In this document: piece by piece, positions 17,864-27,208 of the stretch | Layout of the letters: the number at the start of each line of letters is the position of its first letter | Position numbering within the stretch: position 1 is the first letter of the stretch | Assembly: GCF_026711005.1 (NCBI RefSeq) | Contig: NZ_JAPPVJ010000003.1 | Span: 62,001 to 126,000 of the forward strand | Reading direction: 5' to 3' | DNA length: 64,000 bases | Source: Sphingobacterium sp. UT-1RO-CII-1 | Lineage (GTDB): Bacteria > Bacteroidota > Bacteroidia > Sphingobacteriales > Sphingobacteriaceae | Notes under the pieces: model-generated | What the model saw: the letters and a program-made list of their open reading frames with translations, nothing else | Told to the model about the DNA's origin: nothing | The model's database searches: none | Position numbers and translations under genes: made by a program

Positions 17864-18673
17864 ATGCCATATCCCATCCCAGCAATTCAAAAAACAGCTC
17901 CCAAAGCCTTTGACCGATTAATTACTATTCTAGACACCCTGCGCATAGCCTGTCCCTGGGATCGAAAACAAACGATGGAATCCTTGAGACACTTAACTAT
18001 CGAAGAAATGTACGAGTTAACTGATGCTATTCTAGAAAAAGACTATAAGGAAATAAAAAATGAACTCGGCGATGTAATGATGCATCTTCTGTTTTATGCA
18101 AAAATAGCAGATGAGGAACAACAATTTAACATAGTCGACGTACTTAATGCAGTATGTGACAAACTGATCACCAGGCACCCACATATTTATGCCGAAGCGC
18201 AAGCTCAAACTGATGAACAGGTCAAAACCAACTGGGAAACTATAAAGTTAAAAGAAGGCAAAAAATCGGTGCTGGAAGGTGTTCCCAAAGGTCTACCTGC
18301 TTTAGTAAAAGCTTATCGTATACAGGATAAAGTTAGAGGCGTAGGTTTTGACTGGAAGGACAAGGGGGAAGTATGGAAAAAAGTAGAAGAAGAACTAAAT
18401 GAGTTTAAAAACGAGTTTAATCTGGAAGATAGAGACCAAATTGATCATAACAATGCGGAGGCCGAATTTGGAGATTTACTATTTTCGTTAATTAACTATG
18501 CCCGACATTTAGGCATCAATCCTGAAAATGCATTAGAACGCACAAACAAGAAATTCATCAAACGCTTTTCATATATAGAACAAAGAGCAGCTGAAAAAAA
18601 CGTAACATTACAGGATATGACTTTAGAGGAGATGGATCGTTATTGGAACGATGCAAAAAAACATAACTTATAA
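17864..18673 (+). CDS. mazG: Nucleoside triphosphate pyrophosphohydrolase MazG
   Basis: A 269-residue protein with two MazG domains, the full-length house-cleaning form. The first domain opens with CPWDRKQTMESLRHLTIEEMYEL, containing the EExxE metal motif, with the later ELGDVMMHL. The second has EEELNEF and EAEFGDLLFSLINYARHLGINPENALERTNKKF. It hydrolyses NTPs to NMP and pyrophosphate and guards nucleotide pools. The gene stands alone, divergent from the Crp-like regulator and upstream of trpS. Confidence 0.96.
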   Translation: MPYPIPAIQKTAPKAFDRLITILDTLRIACPWDRKQTMESLRHLTIEEMYELTDAILEKDYKEIKNELGDVMMHLLFYAKIADEEQQFNIVDVLNAVCDKLITRHPHIYAEAQAQTDEQVKTNWETIKLKEGKKSVLEGVPKGLPALVKAYRIQDKVRGVGFDWKDKGEVWKKVEEELNEFKNEFNLEDRDQIDHNNAEAEFGDLLFSLINYARHLGINPENALERTNKKFIKRFSYIEQRAAEKNVTLQDMTLEEMDRYWNDAKKHNL

Positions 18674-18785
18674 CTAAGTTATATATAAAATTATAATTGA
18701 TTATAACAGATAAACAAAGGGTTTTATACTTCTTTATTTAGCCCAACTAAAATCCAACCTGTATATTTATTTAGCAATAAAATTG

Positions 18786-18793
18786 TAATTTAG
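18786..18793 (+). promoter_or_regulatory. -7 promoter element TAATTTAG, four bases before trpS
   Basis: TAATTTAG (one mismatch to TAnnTTTG) is followed by CACC and then the trpS ATG at 18798. The position predicts a start of transcription at the initiator codon. Confidence 0.4.
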
Positions 18794-18797
18794 CACC

Positions 18798-19799
18798 ATG
18801 AAGGAAACTGTTGTGAGCGGTATTAGAAGTACCGGGAAATTACACTTAGGAAATTACTACGGAGCACTGAGCAACTTTGTTAAAATGCAAAACGACTACA
18901 ATTGCTTCTTTTTTATAGCTGATTTGCATTCCCTAACCACCCACCCTACTCCTGGCGATTTAAGCCGTACGGTAAGACAAGTAGTTATGGAATACTTAGC
19001 AGCAGGAATAGATCCTGAAAAATCTACAATTTATATTCAATCAGATGTACCTGAGGTAGCCGAGCTTTACCTGTACATGAATATGAATGCCTATCTCGGA
19101 GAGCTAGAGCGTGCTGCAGCATTCAAGGACAAAGTCAGAGACAACCCCGACAACGTGAATGCTGGTTTAGTTACCTATCCCGTATTAATGGCCTGTGATA
19201 TCTTAATACACCATGCTACTAAAGTGCCCGTAGGTAAAGACCAGGAACAACACCTCGAAATGACACGTACATTTGGAAATCGCTTTAATAGGCTATATAA
19301 TGTTGACTATTTTAAAGAAGCATTTGCTTTTTCATATAGTGATAAATTAGTCAAAATTCCCGGATTAGATGGGAATGGAAAAATGGGTAAATCAAATGGT
19401 GACGCAAGCTGTATATATTTGAGTGACACGCCGGAGGTTATCCGCAAAAAAGTGATGCGTGCTGTTTCTGACTCCGGTCCGACAGAAATGAATCAACCAA
19501 AACCCGAATCTATTCAAAATCTATTTGATTTGATGTCTATCGTATCAACACCTGATACAGTAGAGCATTTCAATGAATTATATAATAAATGTGAAATTAG
19601 ATACGGTGATTTTAAAAAACAATTAGCCGAAGATATGGTACTAGCAACAGAACCAGTGCGCTCTCGTATTGAAGCAATCTCTGCTGATGAAGAATATGTT
19701 CAAAAAGTTATACGCATAGGGGCTGAAAAAGCAGGAGAAAGTGCCAGAAAAACACTAAAGGAAGTACGCGAAATTATTGGAATAAAAAAGCTATATTAA
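18798..19799 (+). CDS. trpS: Tryptophanyl-tRNA synthetase
   Basis: A 333-residue class I aminoacyl-tRNA synthetase that charges tRNA-Trp. The HIGH-type motif is GKLHLGNYYGA near residues 13-23. The KMSKS-type motif is KMGKSNG at about 195. The tryptophan-site segment DQEQHLEMTR is intact, and the length is normal for bacterial TrpRS. It carries a -7 box four bases before the ATG and is followed after 54 bases by a deoxynucleoside kinase gene. Confidence 0.98.
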   Translation: MKETVVSGIRSTGKLHLGNYYGALSNFVKMQNDYNCFFFIADLHSLTTHPTPGDLSRTVRQVVMEYLAAGIDPEKSTIYIQSDVPEVAELYLYMNMNAYLGELERAAAFKDKVRDNPDNVNAGLVTYPVLMACDILIHHATKVPVGKDQEQHLEMTRTFGNRFNRLYNVDYFKEAFAFSYSDKLVKIPGLDGNGKMGKSNGDASCIYLSDTPEVIRKKVMRAVSDSGPTEMNQPKPESIQNLFDLMSIVSTPDTVEHFNELYNKCEIRYGDFKKQLAEDMVLATEPVRSRIEAISADEEYVQKVIRIGAEKAGESARKTLKEVREIIGIKKLY

Positions 19800-19853
19800 G
19801 AAAGCAGACTTAAAACAAAAACATTTTACTTATCTATTTAAATTTTCGCACAA

Positions 19854-20468
19854 ATGCATATAGCCATTGTAGGTAATATTGGAGCAGGAAAAACCACTTT
19901 AACAGAGCTCTTGGCACGTCATTTAAACTTTGAACCACAGTATGAAGCGGTAGAAAACAATCCCTACCTAGAAGACTTCTACGCGGACATGAAGCGCTGG
20001 GCATTTAACTTACAGATATTCTTCCTAAACAGTAGATTTAGACATATTGTGGATCTACAGAGTAGAGATATCAATATGATTCAAGATAGAACTATCTATG
20101 AGGATGCTTATATTTTTGCTGAAAATCTATACGACATGGGGCTAATGAGCGCTCGTGATTTCGAGAACTACAGCAATATTTTCCAAAGTATAGTGCATTA
20201 TATAAAGCCTCCTGATCTATTAATCTATCTTAAAGCTTCTGTTCCTACTTTAGTCAATAACATACAAAAAAGAGGGCGTGACTACGAGTCGGCAATACGT
20301 TTAGACTACCTTTCAAAATTAAACGATAAATACGATAAGTGGATAAATAATTATACGGAAGGCAAACTTCTCGTTCTAGACAAGGATAACTTAGATTTCA
20401 CAAACAACCCAGAAGATCTTGGCCATATTATTGAAAAAGTAGAAGCTAAAATGTTTGGGCTATTTTAA
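19854..20468 (+). CDS. Deoxynucleoside kinase (dCK/dGK family)
   Basis: A 204-residue nucleoside-salvage kinase that phosphorylates deoxynucleosides. The P-loop GNIGAGKTTL is at residues 7-16. The family DRT motif follows (QDRTIYEDAYIFAENL, about 78-93) and an arginine-rich lid is at IQKRGRDYES. Which base it prefers (A, G or C) cannot be decided. A box resembling TAAATTTT ends seven bases before the ATG, again suggesting a very short or absent leader. A 15-bp perfect hairpin follows. Confidence 0.93.
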   Translation: MHIAIVGNIGAGKTTLTELLARHLNFEPQYEAVENNPYLEDFYADMKRWAFNLQIFFLNSRFRHIVDLQSRDINMIQDRTIYEDAYIFAENLYDMGLMSARDFENYSNIFQSIVHYIKPPDLLIYLKASVPTLVNNIQKRGRDYESAIRLDYLSKLNDKYDKWINNYTEGKLLVLDKDNLDFTNNPEDLGHIIEKVEAKMFGLF

Positions 20469-20474
20469 ATTATT

Positions 20475-20517
20475 ACATTTTCTATCGTTGTATTTTAAAT
20501 ATAACGATAGAAAATGT
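20475..20517 (+). terminator. Hairpin after the deoxynucleoside kinase gene
   Basis: A perfect 15-bp inverted repeat (ACATTTTCTATCGTT and its complement) with a 13-base AT-rich spacer, starting six bases after the stop codon. No long T tract follows, so termination strength is uncertain. Confidence 0.6.
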
Positions 20518-20663
20518 TGTAACCTTACAAACAACCTCTTCGTCCTTTTATTTTATTGATCTAACCTTTACCCTTCTTTCAAGCACGAAATAATACTACA
20601 CGACTTTTCGTTTACAGGATTCATTATAAACACCCTTCAACTAAAAGACAAATAAAATCGAGA

Positions 20664-22001
20664 TTAACGATTAAAAAGTAAACGATGCCCGGTTCCAACC
20701 TCACAGATTTCCCCATCTTCATAAGCAATATTACCTGACACAATAGTAAATATTATACTGGAAGAAAATGTATGCCCTTCAAATGGCGACCAGCCACATT
20801 TCGATAGTATATTCTCTTTGGTCACTGTATATGGTTTGTTCAGATCAACCAAAACCAAATCGGCCCAATATCCTTCGCGTACAAAGCCCCTATTCTCTAT
20901 CTGAAACAATATCGACGTATTATGAGCCGTTTTCTCCACCAGTTGTTCCAAAGTTAGCTTCCCCTGCTTATATAGATCGAGTAATGCTTGAAGCGCATGC
21001 TGGACTAAAGGGCCCCCAGATGGAGCTTTCGAATAGACTTGTTCCTTTTCAGCTAATGTATGTGGCGCATGATCCGTCGCTATTACATCAATATGTCCAT
21101 CAAGAACAGCGTCTAAAATAGCATCTCTATCTGCACTTGTTTTTACTGCCGGATTCCATTTTATAAAATTCCCCTTAGTTTCGTAATCCTCGTCTGAAAA
21201 CCACATATGATGTACACAAGCCTCTGCAGTAATTTTCTTGTCAGACAACGGAATAGAGTTGTCAAAAAGTGTAGTTTCTTTAGCACTGGAAATATGTAAT
21301 ATATGCAAACGGGCTCCATGCTTTTTAGCCAGCTTAACCGCCTTAGAGGAGGAAAGAAAACAAGCCTCTGTGGAACGTATAATTGGGTGCATTGCAATAT
21401 TTAAATTTTCCTCTCCAAATTCAGCAATTGCTTTTTGCGTGTTGTTACGAATCGTTTCTTCATCCTCACAATGAACAGCAATGAGAGTAGGCGCATGTTC
21501 AAAAATCTGTTCTAAAGTCTGTTCATTATCAACCAACATATTACCTGTAGAAGACCCCATAAAAACTTTGATTCCACAAACATCTCTAGGATTAGTTTTT
21601 AAGACCTCTTTCAGATTATCATTACCTGCCCCCATATAAAAAGAGTAGTTAGCCAAAGATCTATCTGCAGCAATATCGTATTTATCTTGTAAAAGACCTT
21701 GAGTCAGGGTATTGGGAACTGTATTAGGCATTTCCATAAAAGAAGTAGTTCCTCCTGCAACTGCCGCCCTACTCTCATGCCAAATATCTGCCTTATAGGT
21801 GAGTCCCGGCTCTCTAAAATGCACCTGATCATCAATTAAGCCTGGAAACAAGTGTAAACCCTCAGCATTAATTATTCGGTCAGCGGGCATCCTGATATCT
21901 CTTGCTATTTTTTCAATACGGCCCTGACTAATATACACATCCGTAATTATTGTTTGACCTTCATTAACAAGTGTAGCTGATTTTATAAGAATAGATGACA
22001 T
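20664..22001 (-). CDS. pyrC: Dihydroorotase (PyrC-like amidohydrolase)
   Basis: A 445-residue amidohydrolase, third step of pyrimidine synthesis (N-carbamoyl-aspartate to dihydroorotate). Visible metal-site elements: VHFREPG near residue 60, the lysine to be carboxylated in GIKVFMGSSTGNML, histidines in AVHCEDE and LHILHISS, and the catalytic Asp in ATDHAPHT. The usual HxH pair reads QVH here (DDQVHFREPG), so the first metal-binding His is replaced by Gln, which I recall as common in Bacteroidota dihydroorotases. Allantoinase is the main alternative; the overall pattern favours dihydroorotase. The gene is monocistronic. Confidence 0.9.
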   Translation of the reverse strand: MSSILIKSATLVNEGQTIITDVYISQGRIEKIARDIRMPADRIINAEGLHLFPGLIDDQVHFREPGLTYKADIWHESRAAVAGGTTSFMEMPNTVPNTLTQGLLQDKYDIAADRSLANYSFYMGAGNDNLKEVLKTNPRDVCGIKVFMGSSTGNMLVDNEQTLEQIFEHAPTLIAVHCEDEETIRNNTQKAIAEFGEENLNIAMHPIIRSTEACFLSSSKAVKLAKKHGARLHILHISSAKETTLFDNSIPLSDKKITAEACVHHMWFSDEDYETKGNFIKWNPAVKTSADRDAILDAVLDGHIDVIATDHAPHTLAEKEQVYSKAPSGGPLVQHALQALLDLYKQGKLTLEQLVEKTAHNTSILFQIENRGFVREGYWADLVLVDLNKPYTVTKENILSKCGWSPFEGHTFSSSIIFTIVSGNIAYEDGEICEVGTGHRLLFNR

Positions 22002-22023
22002 GGTATGATGATTATTTACTTAA

Positions 22024-22031
22024 CAAAGATA
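22024..22031 (-). promoter_or_regulatory. -7 promoter element TATCTTTG of the dihydroorotase gene
   Basis: Minus-strand TATCTTTG matches TAnnTTTG and ends 22 bases before the ATG, implying a leader of roughly 18 bases. No TTTG at the standard -33 spacing. Confidence 0.45.
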
Positions 22032-22140
22032 AAAAACTAAATCTTTAATAATATGAAACAACACTATTTAAAACCTTCAAAAATTAAGACCAATTTTAAC
22101 AAGACTTTTAAAACACTTAAATAGTAATCTGTGCAAGGTG

Positions 22141-22170
22141 TTTAAAAAGTAAGTATACTAACTTTTTAAA
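22141..22170. repeat. 30-bp near-perfect palindrome upstream of pyrC
   Basis: Arms TTTAAAAAGT and ACTTTTTAAA flank AAGTATACTA, whose centre is itself palindromic (AGTATACT). Only one base pair mismatches across the 30 bp. It lies between the nuoD terminator and pyrC, and could be an operator or part of a second terminator. Confidence 0.5.
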
Positions 22171-22176
22171 TAGAAA

Positions 22177-22204
22177 AAGCCCGCTATCGGGAGATAACGA
22201 GCTT
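22177..22204 (-). terminator. Rho-independent terminator of pdxH-nuoC-nuoD
   Basis: On the minus strand AAGCTCGTTATC pairs with GATAGCGGGCTT (two mismatches, 4-base loop), followed by TTTCTATTT. It is 89 bases past the nuoD stop. Confidence 0.75.
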
Positions 22205-22293
22205 CTCTATTAACCAATTATAAACTTAAATTATGAGAACACAAATCTAATAATTTTATAACAATAACGCAATATAGTTTTGTCAATCATTTA

Positions 22294-23484
22294 CTATCTA
22301 TCCACCTCTCCTAGCACAATATCTATCGATCCCAGAATAGAAATGAGATCTGAAATAAGCTGTCCCTTGCCTATTTCAGGAAGAACAGAAAGATTATTAA
22401 AACTTGGCCCTCTGGATTTTACACGCCTTGGAATATCAGATCGTTCCTGCGTAACGAAGTGAAAGCCTAACTCCCCTTTGGGGTTTTCTGCCCTAATGTA
22501 ATATTCTTGTGGCTTAATATTAATTCTTTTAGGAACCAAAGCGCGAGGGTCAAAATCAGGCATTCTTTTAAAATCCGACAGTAATCTATCTAAACATTGC
22601 TCAATGATATGTACCGATTCTTTGACTTCATCCACCCGCACCTTATACCGGTCCCAACAATCACCTACAGCCCCCATCTCTCCCTTCCCAATTGGAATAT
22701 CAAATTCTATTTCAGGATAAACCGAGTAGGCATCAATACGTCTCAAGTCCCATTTAATACCAGACGCACGCAACATTGGACCGCTACAGCCATAATTAAT
22801 TGCCACATCGGCTGGTAACACACCTATATTAGCAGTTCGAGATATAAAAATCTGATTTGTTGACAATAAATCATCTAACTCGACAAGCTTTGGTTTAAAA
22901 TAACTTATAAAGTCACGGCAACGATCCTCAAAACCTACAGGTAAATCATAAAACAATCCACCTATCCAAATATAATTATACAACATCCGTGAACCAGAAG
23001 CCCATTCCAGCATATTCATAATATGCTCCCGATCTCTAAAACACCACATAAATGGTGTGAACGCTCCAATATCAATACCATACGTACCTATAGCTATTAA
23101 GTGTGAAGCAATCCGATTTAACTCACAAACCAAAACACGAATGTATTCAATACGCTTAGGTATTTCTTTGTCTATACCAAGCATGCGCTCTACACCCATT
23201 ACGAAAGCATGGCTATTATTCATGGAAGACAAGTAGTCTAGACGATCTGTAAAAGGTATTGTTTTCGTATAACTCATAGACTCTGCATGTTTATCAAAAC
23301 AACGATGCAAATAGCCTAAGTGAGGAATAATATCCTTTACCAGCTCTCCATCAGTAATCAATTCTAGACGAAGAACCCCATGCGTAGAGGGATGCTGAGG
23401 TCCCATATTAATTACCATTTCTTGCGGACTTACAGCAGCAATTCTTTTCTTGTAATTTTCGTACCCTTGATTATACGTTAACAT
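22294..23484 (-). CDS. nuoD: NADH-quinone oxidoreductase subunit D
   Basis: A 396-residue 49-kDa-type subunit of respiratory complex I, which forms part of the quinone pocket at the membrane interface. Hallmarks: [17 protein letters not shown] (about 25-41), [14 protein letters not shown] and the C-terminal DIVLGEVDR ending. Its start is five bases after the nuoC stop. A terminator follows, so the remaining nuo genes are not part of this transcript, unlike the full nuoA-N order of many bacteria. Confidence 0.98.
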   Translation of the reverse strand: MLTYNQGYENYKKRIAAVSPQEMVINMGPQHPSTHGVLRLELITDGELVKDIIPHLGYLHRCFDKHAESMSYTKTIPFTDRLDYLSSMNNSHAFVMGVERMLGIDKEIPKRIEYIRVLVCELNRIASHLIAIGTYGIDIGAFTPFMWCFRDREHIMNMLEWASGSRMLYNYIWIGGLFYDLPVGFEDRCRDFISYFKPKLVELDDLLSTNQIFISRTANIGVLPADVAINYGCSGPMLRASGIKWDLRRIDAYSVYPEIEFDIPIGKGEMGAVGDCWDRYKVRVDEVKESVHIIEQCLDRLLSDFKRMPDFDPRALVPKRINIKPQEYYIRAENPKGELGFHFVTQERSDIPRRVKSRGPSFNNLSVLPEIGKGQLISDLISILGSIDIVLGEVDR

Positions 23485-23489
23485 TTTTT

Positions 23490-23981
23490 TTATTTAATAG
23501 CTATCCCATGATAAGACTCTGGATCCTTATAATCTTTACGTAAAGGATATCCCTGCCAATCGTCTGGTAATAATATTCTTCGCAAATCAGGGTGATTACT
23601 AAAAAACACACCCATTAAATCAAATGCTTCACGTTCATGCCAATCAGCTGTACGCCACACCTGAGCAACTGATGGAACCTGAGGCAGTCCATCCGGATTA
23701 CGGTCGTTAAACAACTCTACTTTGAGCACTAGTTGCCTCTGATAAGGGATTGAAGTAAGATGATAAACAATTTCGAATTTCGCTTCCGGATAATAATCTA
23801 CAGCAGATATATTCGAAAGAAAGTCAAAATACAACCCTTCAGTATCACGAAGGTGCAAACATAAATCCAAAAGAAAATCAGCTTTAACAATTAAGATAGG
23901 CTGTAAATGCTGGGTTTCTATTCGCTCAACAACTCCCTCTCCAAATTTTTCATGGATTTTCTCAACAATATCATTCAACAT
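23490..23981 (-). CDS. nuoC: NADH-quinone oxidoreductase subunit C
   Basis: A 163-residue 30-kDa-type subunit of complex I, in the hydrophilic arm. The signature is [38 protein letters not shown] (about 113-150). It is separate from nuoD, not fused as in enterobacteria. It sits five bases after the pdxH stop and five bases before nuoD. Confidence 0.97.
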   Translation of the reverse strand: MLNDIVEKIHEKFGEGVVERIETQHLQPILIVKADFLLDLCLHLRDTEGLYFDFLSNISAVDYYPEAKFEIVYHLTSIPYQRQLVLKVELFNDRNPDGLPQVPSVAQVWRTADWHEREAFDLMGVFFSNHPDLRRILLPDDWQGYPLRKDYKDPESYHGIAIK

Positions 23982-23986
23982 ATTAC

Positions 23987-24640
23987 CTAAGGTGCTATTC
24001 TGTTAATAATCCAGTCTTCATTCTCTAAAGTATAAACCAAGCGATCGTGTAAACGGCTACTTCTCCCTTGCCAGAACTCTACACGAACAGGTTTTACCTG
24101 ATATCCGCCCCAATAAGAAGGCCGGGGAATTTCTTCTACCCCCTCATATTCTTTAGTCACCTGAGCAACACGATTTTCTAAAACTTCTCTGCTAACAAGC
24201 TTTGAACTTTGAGATGAAGCAATTGCACCTATTCTACTGCCCCTGGGTCGGCTTCCAAAATACTCATCTGACTCCTCCGCAGGGAGCTTTTCCACCATTC
24301 CTTCTAATCGCACTTGTCGCTGTAACTCTGCCCAGAAAAAAAGTAAGCTCACTTTATTATTAACCAAGAGCTCCTTCCCCTTGTTACTTTCATAATTTGT
24401 AAAAAAACTAAAACCACTGGGTTTAATGTCTTTTAATAACACAATCCGAGATACAGGAAAACCATCATTATTAATAGTAGATAATGCCATGGCATTGGGT
24501 TCTAGCACCTCCGCCATTAGGGCTTGTTTAAACCAGTCGTGAAACTGTACTATAGGATCAGCCACTACGTCAGCTTCAGTTAAGCTAAATCTCGAGTACT
24601 CATCACGAATCGAAGCGATCTCTTTATGGGTTATAGACAT
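23987..24640 (-). CDS. pdxH: Pyridoxamine/pyridoxine 5'-phosphate oxidase
   Basis: A 217-residue FMN enzyme that makes pyridoxal 5'-phosphate from PNP or PMP. Family segments are visible in order: MALSTINNDGFPVSRIVLLKD, FFTNYESNKGKEL, FFWAELQRQVRLEGMVEKL, SRGSRIGAIASSQS-like and the C-terminal PVRVEFWQGRSSRLHDRLVY with EDWIINRIAP. The length is standard. It heads the operon with nuoC and nuoD; no biochemical link between these is obvious. A -7 box lies 19 bases upstream. Confidence 0.98.
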   Translation of the reverse strand: MSITHKEIASIRDEYSRFSLTEADVVADPIVQFHDWFKQALMAEVLEPNAMALSTINNDGFPVSRIVLLKDIKPSGFSFFTNYESNKGKELLVNNKVSLLFFWAELQRQVRLEGMVEKLPAEESDEYFGSRPRGSRIGAIASSQSSKLVSREVLENRVAQVTKEYEGVEEIPRPSYWGGYQVKPVRVEFWQGRSSRLHDRLVYTLENEDWIINRIAP

Positions 24641-24659
24641 AATAAAACATTAATTAAGA

Positions 24660-24667
24660 CAAAAATA
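24660..24667 (-). promoter_or_regulatory. -7 promoter element TATTTTTG of pdxH-nuoCD
   Basis: Minus-strand TATTTTTG matches TAnnTTTG, 19 bases before the pdxH ATG. No clear -33 element. Confidence 0.4.
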
Positions 24668-24769
24668 GACAAAAAATAACCGTTTAATATTCACAGATAA
24701 CAAAACTTGTTATATTGTCTTCAATATAGTATATTAAAAGTAACTTTATATTTTAACACGAACAACAGC

Positions 24770-25336
24770 ATGTTTAATACTTTCAAACCTCGCAAAGGAA
24801 GTCTTCTTTTATCTGAGCCCTTCATGCTCGATCATAATTTTGAACGCTCAGTTATTCTTCTGTGTGAGCATGACAAAAACAATGAAACATTTGGCTTAGT
24901 CTTAAACAATAAATCCAACATCAATGTTTGTGACGTTTTACCAAACTTTGAACGTAAAGACTTCCCTATATATATAGGAGGACCGGTAAGTGTAGATAGT
25001 CTCTTTTTTTTACATAATAAAGGAGATCAAATTGAGGATAGTAAAGAACTAATAGAAAATATATACTTTGGCGGAAACTTAGACCAAACGCTATTTCTTA
25101 TCAAAGAAAACATCTTACAGCCACAGGATATTAAATTTTTTATAGGCTATGCTGGCTGGGCAGCAGGACAGCTAGAAGTAGAGTTAGAGCAAAATAGTTG
25201 GGCAGTCCACAACAAATTTCCGACAGATATATTACTGCTTAATGACGGAGAAGATCTTTGGAAACAAGCACTGATAAGCCTAGGGCCTAAATATGCGCAT
25301 GTAGCCAATTTCCCGAGAAGCCCACATCTCAACTAA
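24770..25336 (+). CDS. YqgE/AlgH family protein
   Basis: A 188-residue protein of the YqgE/AlgH (UPF0301) family. Typical segments: FKPRKGSLLLSEPFMLDHNFERSVILLCEHD (start), LPIYIGGPV-like (FPIYIGGPV), and FFIGYAGWAAGQLEVELEQNSW near residue 125. Function in the family is unsettled; it was first linked to alginate regulation in Pseudomonas. A longer frame opens at 24707, but the ATG at 24770 gives the conserved MFNTFKPRKG beginning. Divergent from pdxH. Confidence 0.93.
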   Translation: MFNTFKPRKGSLLLSEPFMLDHNFERSVILLCEHDKNNETFGLVLNNKSNINVCDVLPNFERKDFPIYIGGPVSVDSLFFLHNKGDQIEDSKELIENIYFGGNLDQTLFLIKENILQPQDIKFFIGYAGWAAGQLEVELEQNSWAVHNKFPTDILLLNDGEDLWKQALISLGPKYAHVANFPRSPHLN

Positions 25337-25509
25337 GAAAAAAAACACTATAAACAAAAATTCCATAAATGCTATTAGAGAACAAAATCGTGTCATAATT
25401 AAAAGATTTTTTGCAATAAACTCTCTACTTACCAATGTTTATAATTATTTTAGCATAAACTTGTAAAAGTTAACAGCTGAACTCAATTCGCTAAAATTTT
25501 AAATGGATT

Positions 25510-25516
25510 AGGAGGT
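25510..25516 (+). promoter_or_regulatory. Perfect Shine-Dalgarno sequence AGGAGGT before the CBS gene
   Basis: AGGAGGT lies six bases before the ATG at 25523. Most genes in this window have no recognisable Shine-Dalgarno sequence, as usual in Bacteroidota, so this one stands out. Confidence 0.7.
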
Positions 25517-25522
25517 CCCACC

Positions 25523-26185
25523 ATGTTTATCAACGAAATCTTAGTAAAAGGCCATTATGATTTAAAATCAAGTGACACAATTACTTACGCACTTGATAAA
25601 ATGTCCGAATTACATACCGCACAACTTCCAGTTGTAGATGAGAAGGATTTTTTAGGAATTATTACAGAAAATCACTTATTATCAGCACACGAGCCTGAAA
25701 AAACAGTCGGCTCGCTCATGATTTCTTTACAATTTCTATATTTGAAAGCTGAACAACATATTTACGAAGCACTTCAATATATCAGCGCCTATCAATTAGA
25801 GATACTTCCTATAGTAGACAAAAACAATTATTACCTGGGAATAATTACCCTTAATGATCTTGTTAACCAACTGAATATAACCTTAGGGAATAATGTTTCG
25901 GGGGCAATCATTATACTTGAACTTGAACAAAAAGACATTTCTTTTGCTCAAATTGCCCACATAATAGAGTCCGAAGATATTAAAATACTTAACATGTCTG
26001 CGAATGACATCCCTGATAGCACAAAGACATTGCTTACTATTAAAGTAAACAAACAAAACATAGCCTCACTGATTGCCTCATTATGGAGATATAATTATAT
26101 AGTCAAAGCTACATTTGACGATGTAAAACAAGATTCTGAAATACAAGAACGCTATGACATACTGATGAATTACCTCAACATATAA
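25523..26185 (+). CDS. CBS-domain protein
   Basis: A 220-residue soluble protein with two CBS motifs (about 5-60 and 70-125; VVDEKDFLGIITENHLL and IVDKNNYYLGIITLNDLV) and a C-terminal ACT-like or ferredoxin-like part (GAIIILELEQKDISFAQIAHIIESE). CBS pairs bind adenine nucleotides and sense energy charge. The ligand is unknown. It lies 56 bases upstream of nadK, an adjacency I recall from other Bacteroidota. The start has an unusually strong ribosome-binding site, AGGAGGT six bases before ATG. Confidence 0.92.
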   Translation: MFINEILVKGHYDLKSSDTITYALDKMSELHTAQLPVVDEKDFLGIITENHLLSAHEPEKTVGSLMISLQFLYLKAEQHIYEALQYISAYQLEILPIVDKNNYYLGIITLNDLVNQLNITLGNNVSGAIIILELEQKDISFAQIAHIIESEDIKILNMSANDIPDSTKTLLTIKVNKQNIASLIASLWRYNYIVKATFDDVKQDSEIQERYDILMNYLNI

Positions 26186-26241
26186 GGAATCGGCTAATTT
26201 TTTAGCATCTTTGTCTATGTTATTGTAAACAAAATTAACGC

Positions 26242-27135
26242 ATGAAAAAAAGAACCATAGCGATATATGGACGTGAGTTTAACCCATCAGTAATCCCTTA
26301 TGTACAACAGTTGTTTAGCTATTTGAAAGACAAAGAAGTTGCTATATATATACATGCTGATTTCTATAAGTTTCTCCAAACAAAAATTAAGTGTGCAGAC
26401 GATTTATTACTGTATTACAATTATCGCGACCTTCCAGAAAACACTCTTTTTTTTTTAAGTTTAGGTGGTGATGGCACAATGCTTTCCGCAGTCTCACAAG
26501 TTAGGGATTCCAACATCCCTATAGCAGGGATTAACTTTGGACGCTTAGGCTTTTTAGCATCCATCCATAAAACAGAAATTGCCACTGCACTCGATGCCAT
26601 ATTCGACAATAATTACAAACTACAAACAAGAGAGCTACTTCAAGTAACAGGTCACGATCAACATATTTTTGGCGAAGAAAATTTCGCACTCAATGATATA
26701 ACAATATTTAGACACGGCTCTTCCCCGATGATTACGATTAATGTAACCCTAGATGGAGAACTACTTAACTCATATTGGGCCGATGGCATTATTATAGCCA
26801 CACCAACCGGATCCACGGCATATTCATTAAGCTGTGGAGGTCCCATCATTATGCCCGGAAGTGGAAATTTTGTGATCACCCCAATTGCACCCCACAACTT
26901 AAATGTACGTCCTATTATTATTTCCGCTGACAGTAGATTGGAGTTAGAAATTGAAAGTCGCGAAGAACAATATATAGTAAGCTGCGATTCAAAAACAGAA
27001 ACCTTATCTACAAACACAAAACTTAAAATTGAAAGAGCACCTTTTAACATCAACCTGATACGATTAGAAACAGTCAGCTATTTCAGTACATTGAGGGAAA
27101 AATTACTATGGGGTTTAGATGTACGCAACTACTAA
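26242..27135 (+). CDS. nadK: NAD kinase
   Basis: A 297-residue ATP-NAD kinase making NADP. The nucleotide-binding GGDGTML motif is at about 75-81, NFGRLGFLAS follows, then NDITIFRHGSSPMI and DGIIIATPTGSTAYSLSCGGPI. It lies between the CBS-protein gene and the DUF6089 gene on the same strand. Confidence 0.98.
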   Translation: MKKRTIAIYGREFNPSVIPYVQQLFSYLKDKEVAIYIHADFYKFLQTKIKCADDLLLYYNYRDLPENTLFFLSLGGDGTMLSAVSQVRDSNIPIAGINFGRLGFLASIHKTEIATALDAIFDNNYKLQTRELLQVTGHDQHIFGEENFALNDITIFRHGSSPMITINVTLDGELLNSYWADGIIIATPTGSTAYSLSCGGPIIMPGSGNFVITPIAPHNLNVRPIIISADSRLELEIESREEQYIVSCDSKTETLSTNTKLKIERAPFNINLIRLETVSYFSTLREKLLWGLDVRNY

Positions 27136-27208
27136 CAACCGTTATTTAACAACAATTAATACTTTTATATTACCGTAAACAACTATCTTTACAACAAAAA
27201 ATCTGAAA

